The position numbers and the translations under genes are program-made. 64,000 nucleotides of DNA from the NCBI GenBank assembly GCA_029204225.1, contig CM055109.1, positions 21,548,405-21,612,404 of the forward strand, read 5' to 3'. The notes below the pieces were generated by a model. It did not search any database, was not told where the DNA came from, and saw only the letters and a list, made by a program, of their open reading frames with translations. The first letter of the stretch is position 1; the number at the start of each line of letters is the position of its first letter. Shown piece after piece: positions 10,000 to 21,300 of the stretch. Origin of the DNA: Diphasiastrum complanatum. Its lineage: Eukaryota; Streptophyta; Lycopodiopsida; Lycopodiales; Lycopodiaceae.

Positions 10000-12572
10000 A
10001 ACCCATGCTAAATTTATCCTTACACCACAACCTGGACACCACTTTTGTACAAATTATTCTAATGATCCATTCGTTTTCACCTCAAGGGTGACATCATGTA
10101 TCAATAGTAAATTTTTGCCAAAGGCAATTGCCAGAGCAACAGCTCAGTTGCTGAGGATGATAATTAATCCTACGATAGTCTTGTATATTTTGAGAAATCA
10201 ATACTTAACATGACCTTTTTGCCAGGTTCATATGAGGTAAGTGCTAACAGTTTCTGATGTGCTGCAATTCTTCATTTTTTTCAACATTGTGTTCATTCAT
10301 GTAAGATTTTGGAGTTAGTGTCAGAAGCATGATGATCAGCAATACCACTTCATTGTTAAAACACTGCTCATAAAATTGCAGGTAGAGGTCTGCTAAACAC
10401 AACAAGAGCAGGAATTACCTTAACCTGTATAAGAAATAGCAGTGTATGCTAGAGAGCATATCTATCAGTAAAAGTTATTTTCTTGAAATGGTTATAAGGG
10501 GTTGATACCGAAAGTTGCTTTCATTTCGTCAATAAGTTTCTAATAGTTATTGGGAACTCAATATTATATAATTAAACAAAAGAAATGGTTGAAATTGGAT
10601 GTTTGAAATTTTTGACATTGACAATTTTCCGGAGTGGAGATATGCCTAGATGATTTTTGTTTGTCCAAATTGTCATTTGTTGGTGATTGCACTGCTAGAG
10701 TGGTATGTACACATTTGAGCTCTACTTGTACTGGTATTGTATATCTAATGTGACTCTACTTGTACTGGTATTGTATATCTAATGTGATTGATCAATCACT
10801 TGACATGTGACTGGAAGATCAGTTCAGTTTCATATATTTTGTTCTTCATCTAATGAATTACAATTTTTATTAAACAGGCCAAATGTATTCTATGTGGGGT
10901 GAGAGAATATTTTGCAGAAGCACTAAGAATGGTTGACATGTGATGTGACTGCCAAATGTGAAGGCCACTGGCTACTTTGGTGCTATGGTTGTTATTTTGC
11001 TATTGAGATGGTTGTATGGTATCTTTTGTTGAATCCGGTTTTCATTTACTTCAAATATTCATTAGATAGTGCATAAATTTCATCAAAGACCGTCGTGGTT
11101 GCTCATGTTTGCTGTCTCAATGGATTTGGATAAGTTGTGGGTAAAAGATGCATTTTATTGCTCTTAGTGTGTCCTTAAGTTAATACCCTATTCTTTGGAT
11201 AGTTGTATGGAATTGTTATTGCTTGTCAGAATATCATGTGCCAAACCTCTCAAATCAAGCATTTCTAAACCAAAAGAGCCTATTCAAGTAGCCTACGCAG
11301 AGGAGCTGACAGTCTAATTTTTTAAAGAGATTTTCAATTTTTTAACATAATCTTGAGGTATATTTGCCCAGTGCAATAGAAATTTCAAGTACATTGCCTA
11401 AATCATTGATAATTGGCCATACATTCACTTACAAGATCCAAAGAAATCTTCCTCTTAAGAGAACAATTATGCAAATGTCAAGAAAATAATGATGCCGATA
11501 TTTTCAGATCACACAGGTTTCATGTACACATGTTGCTCTAGTCCATGCTTGTTGTGAGTGGTACAAATTTGTGCTCAAGTTGAGTCTTTATGCAAGTCAT
11601 GTGCAAGCATACCTTATAGAGAGTTGGCTAGAATGGTACGTTGCACAATTGCCATAGATGCCACCTTCCTCGACCATACCTCTTATAGTTCTAATGAGTT
11701 TTTTAATCTTTGTTTTTATTTTCATTGGTCTAGAGAATACCTACTAGGGTATGATCATGGAAGTAAGATCATCGTCCAACTAATGATTGATGGTTGGGAT
11801 TGCTCCTGTCCAATTTACTTTTACTAAATTGCCCAAATTTGATTCCTAAAGATATAAATCTGATGGACAGAAATGTCACCAACAATACCATTGGATACGT
11901 ATCAAAATCACGTTGAAAAAATAAAGGGAAAAAAAATAACATTGCATTGCCACAAATCATACTTCAAATTAAAGAGCTAAGCTCATTTCATTTTCCAGCA
12001 TTACACAACACATGAGAATACAAATAAGATGGAATAGCTCTCAATCATTCCTGGCCAAATACAAAAATATTACCAAAAGAATTCAAAGACTTATGGATTG
12101 CTTTTGAATGATGGACTGTAAAGTTTATTGAACTTAAGAATCTTGTAAATGGCACTAATCAATAGTTAGCCATTTAATAGCTTATTAAGGTTTAAAGTGG
12201 GGTTCACCTTCATTTATTTAGGTAATGAAACCGTTTGGGCTTTTATGAAGCTTTACAGGGCCTTATTTAAAATATGCAAATCATAATATATGATATGCAT
12301 TTGTTTGTTTTGGAAAGAAAAGGTGCCCTTCATATGGAATGACCTCTTTAGATTAATATCAGATCCACTAATTAATGAATTATTTTTTATGAGATGTTGC
12401 AATTCCTTATTTCTTTTCTTTGCTTTGACTCAATTTAAGATATATACTATTGCTAAAAAAGATATAGCAATATTTTGCTACAAGAAGAAGACGTGATGCA
12501 TCTATGACGTGTTTGAAAAAAAGTAAATGAATGCAAATAAATTGTGGTTTTATTTTTATTGGATTTTTCAAT

Positions 12573-12575
<3 letters not shown>
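10000..12575. other. 3' flank of the kinase gene and unassigned intergenic DNA
   Basis: The first few hundred bases should contain the kinase 3' untranslated region. A GAGGTAAGTGC donor-like site at about 10231 and a TTGCAG acceptor-like site at about 10380 would allow a 3' UTR intron, but this is conjecture. An open frame at 11558-11827 (89 codons) resembles nothing I know and its surroundings do not look coding. No retroelement domain was recognised in this stretch. Confidence 0.4.
10720..10787 (+). repeat. Perfect 34-bp tandem duplication
   Basis: The 34-base unit beginning CTCTACTTGTACTGG and ending CTAATGTGA occupies 10720-10753 and again 10754-10787 without a mismatch. It is a recent local duplication in the downstream flank of the kinase gene. 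Confidence 0.95.

Positions 12576-12645
<70 letters not shown>
12576..12645. repeat. (CT)35 microsatellite
   Basis: This is an uninterrupted 70-bp CT tract in otherwise AT-rich unassigned DNA. Confidence 0.97.
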
Positions 12646-12647
<2 letters not shown>

Positions 12648-13936
12648 GGATGCTCCTCCGTTTATTTCTACCCTTCTTTGCTATCGAACAAATGGACAAT
12701 TGACGCAAAACACAAGGTCCAATTAACTTTCTAAACTTGCATAATTTTTTTTTTCTTTTGCTTAACTAAAGGGATTTCCCACTTCAAATTTCAAAAAACA
12801 TTACAAGACTTTTTAAATTTTAAAATCCGATTTGGAGGGAAATTTATTTTCTCTCTCACTTGTACCTTCCGGGAAACCACACTGCATGACATTTCGACGA
12901 TTATTCCACACTACACCGTGAAGAGTTCGCTTCTCTCTCTACTACTGCAAATGTGCCCTACCAGTTCATCACTTGGCAAAAGATTCCATAAGGTAAGTGC
13001 TTCTTCAATCAACATTCTACTACAGTAGCTCGCTCTCTGCTTGTAGCATTCGGTATGATGTTTTCGTAAGATTATTCTCACATATGGCTAAGTATACTCA
13101 TCAAAGGATGTTTTGTATCAACTTTTTATGATGAAATGGTAACCTGTCCAACGATGGACAGATTGTGTAGTTTTCATTTAGTGGATATTTCTGTAGTGTG
13201 CCGCGATGGTGGCATATCACTTCCTTACATTCCTCTGTGAGAATGCTTTAGTGACAACGATGAATCAACTATTTGCATTCTCATCTGAATGCTTTACTTT
13301 ACTTCTTGTATGGGTAGTGACAAAGATATGCTGCCTACCGAGATTTCACAAAGCAAGCAGTTTAGCATACTCCGTACACTTTATCTAAACGTTTTTACAT
13401 AACTCTTAAACATAGCTATGGACTGCAAAGACTTTCTTCTTGTCATTATGATATAAAGAGTAAACCTTTACAAAAAAACAACAATGGCAGTCTCCCAAGA
13501 AGCCTCATCTACAAACATTCAGGTATGACTTTTCGTTATCGATTTTTATACGAATTCCACAAAGCACGAACAAGAAAGGGATGAGCATTTCTTTATACTA
13601 CTTTTCTTCAACACTATTCTAATTTTTTTTTTCCAAAAAAACGACTAAAGTAAAAGATACTACATCCATAAAGTTGATCGACTAATTGATTCTTTAAGAA
13701 ACCCCTGTCAAAAACCTTATAGTGGGAACTCCAGTAAAACGGTCTTAGACATCATGGATATGCGTAAGATACGTAGTTTCTACGAAAGGGTTAGAATGGC
13801 ACGGATTTGCCCTAATACCTTGTAGAAACTTTGGAAATCTCTCACTTATGATTAATTATGTCTATCCAAAGTAATGTCCTTATATTATTAGAAATCAATG
13901 ATAAACTTCATTGTTACTGTTTACGATATACATTAA
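12646..13936. other. Unassigned DNA with one exon-like start
   Basis: No known protein was recognised. At 13484-13522 an ATG opens 13 codons (MAVSQEASSTNIQ) that end exactly at CAG|GTATGA, the form of a first coding exon with a donor site. No matching second exon was found before the LTR at 13937, so this is only a note and not a gene call. Confidence 0.35.
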
Positions 13937-14147
13937 TGTTGACAGCTATTACCAACTGTCATTAGCTGTAGGCTAGTCTATTAGTCTACTCGTAGGTTTT
14001 CTCTCTCTGTTAGGGTTCAAGATTTATTTGTACATTTGACATTCAGTATGATGTAGTGTGATAGAGTGATTGTGTGTGTTCTTATAACGCCTTCTTGTGG
14101 TGAATGCTTATGGTGAATGCTTGATGTTGCATATCTGATTATTGACA
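13937..14147 (+). mobile_element. 5' LTR of copia element C1
   Basis: The segment begins TGTTGACAGC and ends ATTGACA directly against the primer site TGGTATCAGAGCT (14148-14160). This gives a 211-bp LTR with TG...CA ends. No second copy was found, because C1 is cut off inside RT near 16986. The left edge is inferred from the TG end and is therefore less certain than the right edge. Confidence 0.65.
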
Positions 14148-14160
14148 TGGTATCAGAGCT
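14148..14160 (+). other. Primer-binding site of element C1
   Basis: TGGTATCAGAGCT is complementary to the 3' end of plant initiator Met tRNA, the minus-strand primer for copia elements. It abuts the LTR with no gap. Confidence 0.85.
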
Positions 14161-14325
14161 GCGATAGTCCTGCGTGCCTGATAAGTGGATACAGCTTGTC
14201 ACAGGCTCCACAATGAAGTGAGAAAGTCCTTCACGGGAGGTAAAAGCTTGGAGAGACGGAAGAAATCCTTCTTTGGTGTATTTTGCAGGTTTAGAACTCA
14301 GAATCATCAGTGGAGAACAAAGACA

Positions 14326-14528
14326 CAGTCTCGGAGGCATCAGAAAGGCCAGGACAACATCAGACAGATTGAAAATCTGATGAGTGTGGAGATTTTTACA
14401 ATACTTCCTAGTTGTTGTGAAAAGCATAGTCCCGGAGACATCAGAAAGGCCAGGGCAGCATCAAACAGATTGAAAATCTGTTGAGTGGGGGAGATTTTTA
14501 CAATACTTCCTAGTTGTTGTGGAGAGTG
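14326..14528 (+). repeat. Tandem array 1 in the C1 leader (about 105 bp x 2)
   Basis: TC(T/C)CGGAG(G/A)CATCAGAAAGG followed by GATTGAAAATCTG and CAATACTTCCTAGTTGTTGT occurs at 14326-14430 and 14431-14528. The two copies differ at about a dozen places. Confidence 0.85.
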
Positions 14529-14580
14529 CTATTTGTGTTAGAGGTTTGCCTAGAAATCTCTCATTTGTCTATTTGGAGTA

Positions 14581-14761
14581 CCGCAAATCACACTAGACAA
14601 TGTCCAGTACTGCCATTCAGAGTTAGGAGGCTTCATACTTTTCACATTATTGATCTATGTCTTTTGAACGACGCAAACCACACTAGACAATGTCTAGTAC
14701 TGCCATTCAGAGTTAGGAGGCTTCATACTTTTCACATTACTGATCTCTGTCTTGTGAACGA
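14581..14761 (+). repeat. Tandem array 2 in the C1 leader (about 91 bp x 2)
   Basis: CGCAAA(T/C)CACACTAGACAATG... through CTTCATACTTTTCACATTA and TGAACGA occurs at about 14581-14671 and 14672-14761, with only a few differences. Confidence 0.88.
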
Positions 14762-14877
14762 TCACACATTTCGAAATCTTTGCAAAGAGGAGGCGGCGTA
14801 GCCGCCGCGCCGAAGTGGAAAATCTAGAATATTCCCTCTGAAAGTTCTTATATTCTCTCTACTTCTCATCTTTTCTG

Positions 14878-15120
14878 TACCAATATCGGATCGACGCGCC
14901 AGAGGTAAGAAAAATCCTGAATAGTCGTACATCCGCGCGTCGTACATATATAACATATCCGTACCAATATCAGATCCACGCGCCAAAGGTAAATAAAATA
15001 CTGAGTAGTCGCACATCCGTGCGTCATACCGATATCGCATACCAATACCAATATCAGATCCACGCGCGCGAGCTAAAGAGAATTTTGAGCAGTCGTGCAG
15101 CCCCGCGTCGTACCGATATC
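14878..15120 (+). repeat. Tandem array 3 in the C1 leader (about 80 bp x 3)
   Basis: TACCAATATC(G/A)GATC(G/C)ACGCGC followed by GAATAGTCG- or GAGTAGTCG-like words and CATCCG(C/T)GCGTC starts near 14878, 14962 and 15040. The units are moderately diverged. The array ends about 100 bases before the gag start. Confidence 0.8.
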
Positions 15121-15227
15121 AGGTGTACAACCAAATATATACAATTTGGTGGTGTGATAAAATTTGGAGACATGTTGTGTGCTTAAACTGAGCCATTTTT
15201 TTGTGATCCGGACTCATTTATCTAGTA

Positions 15228-15964
15228 ATGGCAATTCTAAGCGAGAGTGACCTCAATGAGTCAAGCAAATTAGAAGGTGCCGTCAACTATGCAGTTTGGA
15301 AATTCAAATTGAAGAACATTTTGATGGAAAAGGAGCTATGGGAGATCATGATATGTGAAGAGACAAGGCCAGTGATTGAAGAAGATCAGTGGACATTTGA
15401 CAAGAGAAAACAGAAAGCCTAGAATGTCATCAACTTACCAGTTAGAGATGCAATTATTCCCTATATTTTGGATTCAGAAGGACCAAAAGAAGCATGGGAT
15501 ACATTGAAGGCATTGTTTGAAACGACAAATACATCTCGAATACTATTTCTGAAGACGAAGTTGCATACATTGCGGATGGATGATGGTGCAACTATTGCTG
15601 ATCACATACTGAAGATCAAAGAGATTCGTGACCAATTAGCAGCAGATGGAGAGTGAATACAAGATCGTGAGATCATGCAATTGACATTGAATAGTCTAAG
15701 TGAGTCACATCAGATGTTTGTGACGAGTATAGCCACAAGAGAAAATCTTCCAACCTATGAAGAACTAGGTGGATTGCTTTTGCAGGAAGAGCAATGTCAA
15801 GAGAACTTAAATCTCATATCAGGGGCTATGATCAAGCTCTTGCAGTTAGAGGACGAGGTGGAAGATTTGGCCGTGGAAGGTATCAATTGAGAGGAGGAAA
15901 CTCAAGCCGGGGATCATTTCAACAATTTCATGAGCAAGTCAATGATAGTTCGAATCGAGGCAAG
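15228..15964 (+). pseudogene. copia gag of element C1 (degenerate)
   Basis: One frame from ATG 15228 carries the UBN2-type copia gag pattern: KLEGAVNYAVWKFKLKNIL, then WDTLKALFETTNTSRILFLK, then LTLNSLSESHQMF and LLLQEEQC. In-frame stops lie at 15420 and 15654, and the frame shifts near 15830 into an Arg/Gly-rich segment (GRGGRFGRGRYQLRGG). A gag protein normally forms the particle and binds RNA through a CCHC knuckle. Here the sequence jumps near 15965 to the integrase tail, so the knuckle, protease and integrase core are deleted. Confidence 0.85.
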
Positions 15965-16986
15965 GTTCTGATGCTTACGCTCATGTGCTTGATGAAAACG
16001 AAAGAAGCTGGATGCAAAAGTTGTTAAGTGTATTTTCCTTGGATATGATGAAAGAGCCAAAGCATACAGGATGTATGACACAAATGCACAAAAGATCGTG
16101 ATTTCCAGAGATGCTACTTTTGATGAGATGAGTCAAAATGACCAAATAAAATTGACAATTGATTCCTTTGATGATAAAGCTAAAGTACAAGTGAAGGAAG
16201 AAGTTGGTGTTGATATGGAAGAGCCAATGGAAAAAGATAGGGTTAATAATGAGACTCCTAGGAGAGTGCCTAAGTGGTACTTGTCAGTAACAACTGATGC
16301 TAATAAGGGAGATACTCCCGAATCAAGTGAGCAAGGAGAGCTTAGAAGATAAAGTAGAAATTGAAAACCTCCTGCAAGATTAGAGATGAATCTAGCCCTG
16401 ATGGGCTCTGTGCTCAAGGCTAAGGAACCAAAAACTTTTGATGAAGCAAAGGAGCACAAGGAGTGGCGTGCAGCGAATGGAAACAGAAATGGAAGCCATA
16501 TCGAAAAATAGGACGTGGAATTTGGTTGAGCTACCTGATGGTAAGAAGCCTATCACTTGCAAATGGATTTTTAAGATCAAATATGGAACAAATGGGCAAC
16601 TCAACAAGTACAAATCACGGTTGGTTGCGAGAGGATTTGAGCAACAAGAAGGTATTGATTTTGAGAAAACCTTCGCACCCGTAGCTAAGATGGTGACTAT
16701 ACTTTTTATCATTGCTATTTTTGCTTTATATGGTTGGAAGATCTAGCAAATGGATGTTAAATATGCTTTTCTTAATGGAGTGCTGGATGAAGAGGTGTAC
16801 TTAGTACAACCTCAAGGACTTGTTGAGCCAGGGAAAGAGCATCTTGTTTGTAAGCTCAACAAATCCATTTATGGATTGAAAAAAGCTCCATCGGCATGGT
16901 ACTCTTGCATTGATGAACACTTCAAGTGGCTAAGCAAATTAAAAACAATTAGAAATTTTCATACTCTTTTATTACTAAAAACGAAC
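15965..16986 (+). pseudogene. copia integrase C-terminus and truncated reverse transcriptase of C1
   Basis: After the internal deletion the frame resumes with KVVKCIFLGYDERAKAYRMY and IVISRDATFDE, the end of copia integrase, followed by a spacer ending in RVPKWYLS. RT then starts: NRTWNLVELPDGKKPITCKW, FKIKYGTNGQLNKYKSRLVA, a stop at 16744, [18 protein letters not shown] and [18 protein letters not shown]. The homology ends at about 16986, before the catalytic YVDD motif, and no RNase H or 3' LTR follows. C1 is therefore a 5' fragment with an internal deletion. Confidence 0.87.
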
Positions 16987-17738
16987 TGATATGGACCAAC
17001 TGCCCGTAAGCTGATCAACATGGCCCTCGCCTTGATACTGTGATATAATAACTTGGCCTATCACCAAAACACTGTTTGATTGGGAAGACTGGACTATGTT
17101 TTAAAATGCTATGCAAAGCTGTTAAGTAGTACAACTTCTTTTGGACATGAATAACAACTGACGCCGCTCAACTATGACACCTGTCTTCCTCACTAAACTA
17201 ACTTGTGCACTTGTGTTTTGTGGGATGGTGGCAGGTATCAGTTGGACATCTTGAGAGTGGTTAGGCTTTATGGTGTTTTTCAGTACTATATTTTACTTTT
17301 CAACTATATTTTATCTTGTTGGATTATGAATAAAGGCTTCAAAAGGTTTCATTCTTGCTTTGTCAAGAGAAAATAAGTGCAATCTTGTATCTCTCTCTAT
17401 GCATCCTGGTGGTGTAAATCTGACTATCCCTTGGTTGGGATAGTACTGAAACCTTTACCTTTTATTAGGTTGCATGGGAATCCTAGGAAGAATATTCTCT
17501 CTCTCTCTTGAGGAGAATAAGTCCATTGGAAACTCCCCCCCATCCTCCTATTGTGAATTGTGATTCTTGAGCCAGTTTCTCCTCTCCTCTCTTGTGTTCT
17601 TCACTGTGGCTTGGGGGTGGATTGGTTAGGGTATTGACTAGCCTATCCATATTGGTTGGGTGGTTCATGCTCCACAGATGTCCTTTTGGTTCGCATGTGA
17701 CAGGATTCTTGAAGATCTTCACTTGGCGATCGTTATAG
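16987..17738 (+). other. Region containing the undetermined LTR of gypsy element G2
   Basis: No protein homology was seen. The primer site at 17739 implies that the 5' LTR of G2 ends at about 17738, so much of this stretch should be LTR. A second copy is missing, so the left edge cannot be set. A short CT cluster lies at about 17496-17509. Confidence 0.45.
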
Positions 17739-17750
17739 TGGTATCAGAGC
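17739..17750 (+). other. Primer-binding site of gypsy element G2
   Basis: TGGTATCAGAGC (17739-17750) is followed by TTGG, matching initiator Met tRNA. The first coding homology downstream is a Ty3/gypsy-type gag at 19509, so the site is assigned to a gypsy element. Confidence 0.75.
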
Positions 17751-19508
17751 TTGGATCACATCTACCAAGAGGTGGAGCTTGGAGATCTTGGATTTTTGTA
17801 GTTTCTTTGGTGTGTCTCTTTGCTTATTCTTCCAGGTGGTGTGATTCATATCCAATTAGGTGGCTTCTTAGATCCTTGGTGTACTTTTAGCCTAAAGATC
17901 ATTTGCTCCATGAATTTTGATGGAAATCCTAGGTTTTTTGATGAATTTAGTGAATTTTTCACCTAAAATTGATAGTTTTTGCATGAAATTGATCATAGGA
18001 TCTGGTGTAGTATGTTTTCCAGATTTTACTTGCTGTTTTACAGTCATAAATGATAGGATTTAAGGATTGCATGATGTTTGAATAGTCAAAAGGTTGATTA
18101 GATATTGATTTTGGACTAAAAATTGGAGTTTTTGGACCATAAATGGGCTATAGAAACCATATTTGACTAGAATCAAAACTTTTAGTGCTTTCATGCAATG
18201 GATTTACAAGGATTTTGATCTGATTGCAATTATTTGTGGATTTCCCCCACAAATTTTGGTCAAAATTGGTCAAAAACCAAGGTTTTTTGGACTAATTTTG
18301 GGGTAGATCTCAAAATTCTCAGCCAAGACTTTGTATGAACGTTTTCAAAGATGTAATGAAGCTGTCCCAGAGCTTTCATGAAGTTTGGTAGGGATTAGAC
18401 TCCATTAGGGGGCTCAAAACACCAAAAATTAGTGAATTTTTGACGATTTTGAGTATGAATACCTCTTTGTTGGTTCTTGTTACAAGCTTAAAGACATGGG
18501 ATGGATTGCCTCTTATTTGAGCCATCATGCATCCAATCTGGATAGATGTGCATTAGACACCAACATATTGAAGTTTTGCTTGTTGAAGGAGGCCAAAAAT
18601 GCATTTTTTGCATGATCTGAGCTTATGATTGCTTGCTGGACCTGTTAGAAACTTCTATTCCTCTCTAATAAACCTTAGTAGAGTGCTTGTAACCTCTGAT
18701 CCAAGTCTTATTGGGTTGGGATGCAATTTTTGATGAATTCTCTCTCCAAAAGTGCACCCTCCTACCTATTTTTTGTGCATTTATTTCTCGCGCGTGTGAA
18801 GCCTAGGTGGTAGAGTGACATGAAAAGTGCCTTGTAGACCCACTCTCCCTCCGTACTGTGCTTTACAATGACCAATTTGGTGTCCTGTAGAGAAAGTTAT
18901 GGCCGTCTGAAGTTTGGCAATTTTTGAACTAAAATTTGCAAAATTTTGGAAATGTTCTGATGCATGCATGCTTGTAACTCAGTGTAGTGCACGTCTGTTG
19001 ATAGAAATGTATGGATAGACCTGTATGCATGCTTGGATGCATGTTGCATGCGTAATCAGTGATTTGATTAGTAGATTTCTTGCATGTAGCTCTTTTTGGA
19101 AATTCTAGGTCAAAAAGTAGATTTCCCAGTAATTACTAGGCATTTTTCGGAAATTTTTCATTTTTTCGAAAAATTCTGTGCATGGCAAGTTAGTTGCATG
19201 CAAGATGTTTTGAAATGATCTCGATCTATGACAATGCTTGTGAATTTGTGAAATCAATCTTCTTAATCGATTTTCACAGTTGGTCCATTTTGAACGGATT
19301 TAAAAAATCCCAGTTTTTCGTAGATTTTATGTTTGGTCCTATTAAGTTATTGTTGTTTAAATTAGTCTGATATTGATTTTGAAAAATTTTGGCTTAAATG
19401 AGTGAAAGACCTTGCTGAGTAATATCGGCCAGTTATGAAGGTTCTGAACTTTTCACAATTAGTTGATGATTGGATCTCTAAGCAAATTTTGCATGTTAGG
19501 AAATCAAT
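17751..19508 (+). other. Long non-coding leader of gypsy element G2
   Basis: About 1.76 kb lies between primer site and gag start with no meaningful reading frame. It is AT-rich, with many TTTTTGG and AAAATT words and a cluster of TGCATG motifs at about 18960-19050. Long untranslated leaders of this kind are common in plant gypsy elements. Confidence 0.6.
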
Positions 19509-19990
19509 ATGGCAGATGATAATGCAAATGCAGCTCTTGATAGTCAGATGCCAATGCCGAACTATTTGTAAATTTGCCAGTTGTTAAGAAAAGCACTTAA
19601 TGAGATAAACAACATGAACACTTTACGGGATCAACAAATGGAAGTACTGTTGAATCAAGTAAAAACTTTTTCTGCGCCAAATTTGGGCTTTCAGTCTGAA
19701 CCTTTTTTGGGGAGAAAAAAGAGAAAAAACCTGAAGTTGTGGATGATTGGTTAACCAAATGGACCGGGTATTTTAATCTACACAAAATTCCTGAAGGAAA
19801 AAAGATTGAGAGTGTTATTCTGTTATTCCGTGGGAAAGCTTCGTCATGGTGGTGTGATTTGCAACCTAAACCTACCACATGGGATGAGTTTATGGAGGTG
19901 TTCAGAAAGTCATTTGTGGTTGTGGATGACTCAGATTTCTACCAAATATTTGTGAATTGCAAAATGGGTACTCGGAGTTTGGACCTGGCA
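19509..19990 (+). pseudogene. Ty3/gypsy gag fragment of element G2
   Basis: ATG 19509 opens MADDNANAALDSQ, is stopped at 19569, and changes frame near 19735. The retrotransposon gag core follows: DDWLTKWTGYFNLHKIP, SVILLFRGKASSWWCDL and TWDEFMEVFRKSFV. This is the capsid part of a gypsy Gag. At about 19988 it is fused directly to a copia RNase H fragment, so all of G2 pol is absent. Confidence 0.85.
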
Positions 19991-20240
19991 TTACCCATTG
20001 GAAGGCTCTCATACAAGTCATGAGATATATTCGAGCTACCATGGACTAGTGCATCTGCTATGGAGATGTCAGCAACGACTCCATCAGCTCAGTGGCTATT
20101 CTGATGCAAGCTGGGGAGGGGATATAGATAATCGTAAATCCACATCTAAATTTATATTCTTCTTCAAGATTTTATGGATTTATGGAATAAAGTTTTCTCA
20201 TTTGATGCAAAACTGGCACTGTGGCAGTTTACCCTAGGTC
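19988..20240 (+). pseudogene. copia RNase H fragment, family Q
   Basis: From GGCATTACCCATTGG (about 19986) the sequence follows Q copy 4 at 60566 and then Q copy 2 at 27890: HQLSGYSDASWGGD, RKSTS and FIFFFK occur after a frameshift. It includes the first catalytic Asp region (SDASWGGD) but ends near 20240. It sits between a gypsy gag fragment and an X-type LTR, so it is a recombination scrap. Confidence 0.8.
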
Positions 20241-20264
20241 TGTCTGCAAAATATCGAAATTTTC

Positions 20265-21094
20265 AGAAATGGTGAACTCCTGCAACTTTGTCACAGCATG
20301 AACAAGAGACAAAGGTCGAACGAGAACAATTCGCGACAGTCAACATGCCTTGACTCGAAGCACGAATGATTTGCGAATCATTCGTGAATTGTAAACACAC
20401 CTCCAGGACCGCAAAACGAAAGACTACAAAAGAAACGAAAAGAACAAAAGCAAACGGGAGATTACAAAACAAACGAAGAGGAATCTTTGGCACTGCCAGC
20501 TGGCAGATCAACGGGCTTGGAGTCGTAGACTTCACGCCCAGGTGAAACGAGTGGTAACGACATAGACTAACTGATTAGTTGATTAGTGTTAACTAGTCTT
20601 GTGATTTTTGCGTTTAGCCATCTTGTAAACTCCACACAGTGGAGGTATAAACTATCTTCTATGGATCATAAATGAGTAGTGAAGAGATCTGAATAGATAG
20701 AAATATCTGTAAGAGACAGAGAGAGAAGGGTAGCGAGTAGAGCTAAAAAGAAAAATACTAGAGCTGTGCATGAAAGTTTGCCAATGAGCAGAACACAACA
20801 AAAGAGCATAGTGTCATTCCGCCAACAAGCGAGACATTGACGATCTCGCTCTAAAAATTAAACTGATAATACAATCACTCTATTTTCGTGCTTCTCCTTG
20901 TCATGTGTCGTCTGTCTTGATTGCTAGAATAAAATGTGTCTTGTGATGTGCAATCGAGTGTCTAGGTTCCTGTAAAAGCTTTCACACAAAAGAAAATTCA
21001 AAGATACAAAATCGTTTGCGAATACAAAAACAAAAACGAAAAAGAATTTGTTTCGCCTTCGCAAAACCGGACAATGTTTTTCGCTTTTGCAACA
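20265..21094 (+). mobile_element. 5' LTR of copia element X
   Basis: The right edge is fixed by the primer site at 21095 (LTR ending GCAACA). The left edge is set by similarity: AGAAATGGTGAACTCCTGC.. at 20271 matches the minus-strand LTR start TGTTAGAAATGGTGAACTCC at about 60672, which follows an RNase H end. The length is about 830 bp. The LTR contains TTCGCGA- and GATTTGCGAATCATTCG-type inverted words. Confidence 0.6.
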
Positions 21095-21106
21095 TTGTAT
21101 CAGAGC
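21095..21106 (+). other. Primer-binding site of element X
   Basis: TTGTATCAGAGC differs from the usual TGGTATCAGAGC at one base. It lies directly after the LTR end and 54 bases before the X gag start. Confidence 0.7.
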
Positions 21107-21159
21107 CCACAAGCTATTAGTACTGATATCCCAACAATGATTCTTCTAGACAACACAAT

Positions 21160-21300
21160 ATGGCTACAACAATCAAGACAAGAGTAGCAATCAGTCTTGA
21201 TGGCGCAAATTACAGAATCTGGAAATTCAAAATCAAAACACTTTTGAAGGGCAAAGGCATCTGGTCGGTGACCAAACTCTCAGAGGTGCAGCCTCCAAAG
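21160..21300 (+). pseudogene. copia gag N-terminus of element X, interrupted by a Q-family LTR
   Basis: ATG 21160 opens MATTIKTRVAISLDGANYRI followed by WKFKIKTLLKGKGIWSVT, the N-terminal copia gag pattern (LDGxNYxxWKxKxxxxLxxKxLW). After codon 47 the frame runs into TGTTGGATTTACTCC, the start of a Q LTR at 21301. X was therefore hit by Q within the first 150 bases of gag. The rest of X was not found downstream of the Q cluster. Confidence 0.8.

Noticed and set aside
11558-11827. 89-codon open frame downstream of the kinase
   Set aside because: No recognisable domain, AT-driven composition, and no neighbouring exon or conserved partner. It is left as unassigned.
14326-15120. Possible CRISPR-like array
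   Set aside because: Units are long (80-105 bp), diverged, contiguous without unique spacers, and lie within a plant retrotransposon leader.
17041-17738. Attempt to place a full LTR for G2
   Set aside because: No second copy exists in the window, and several TG starts are possible, so no edges are claimed.
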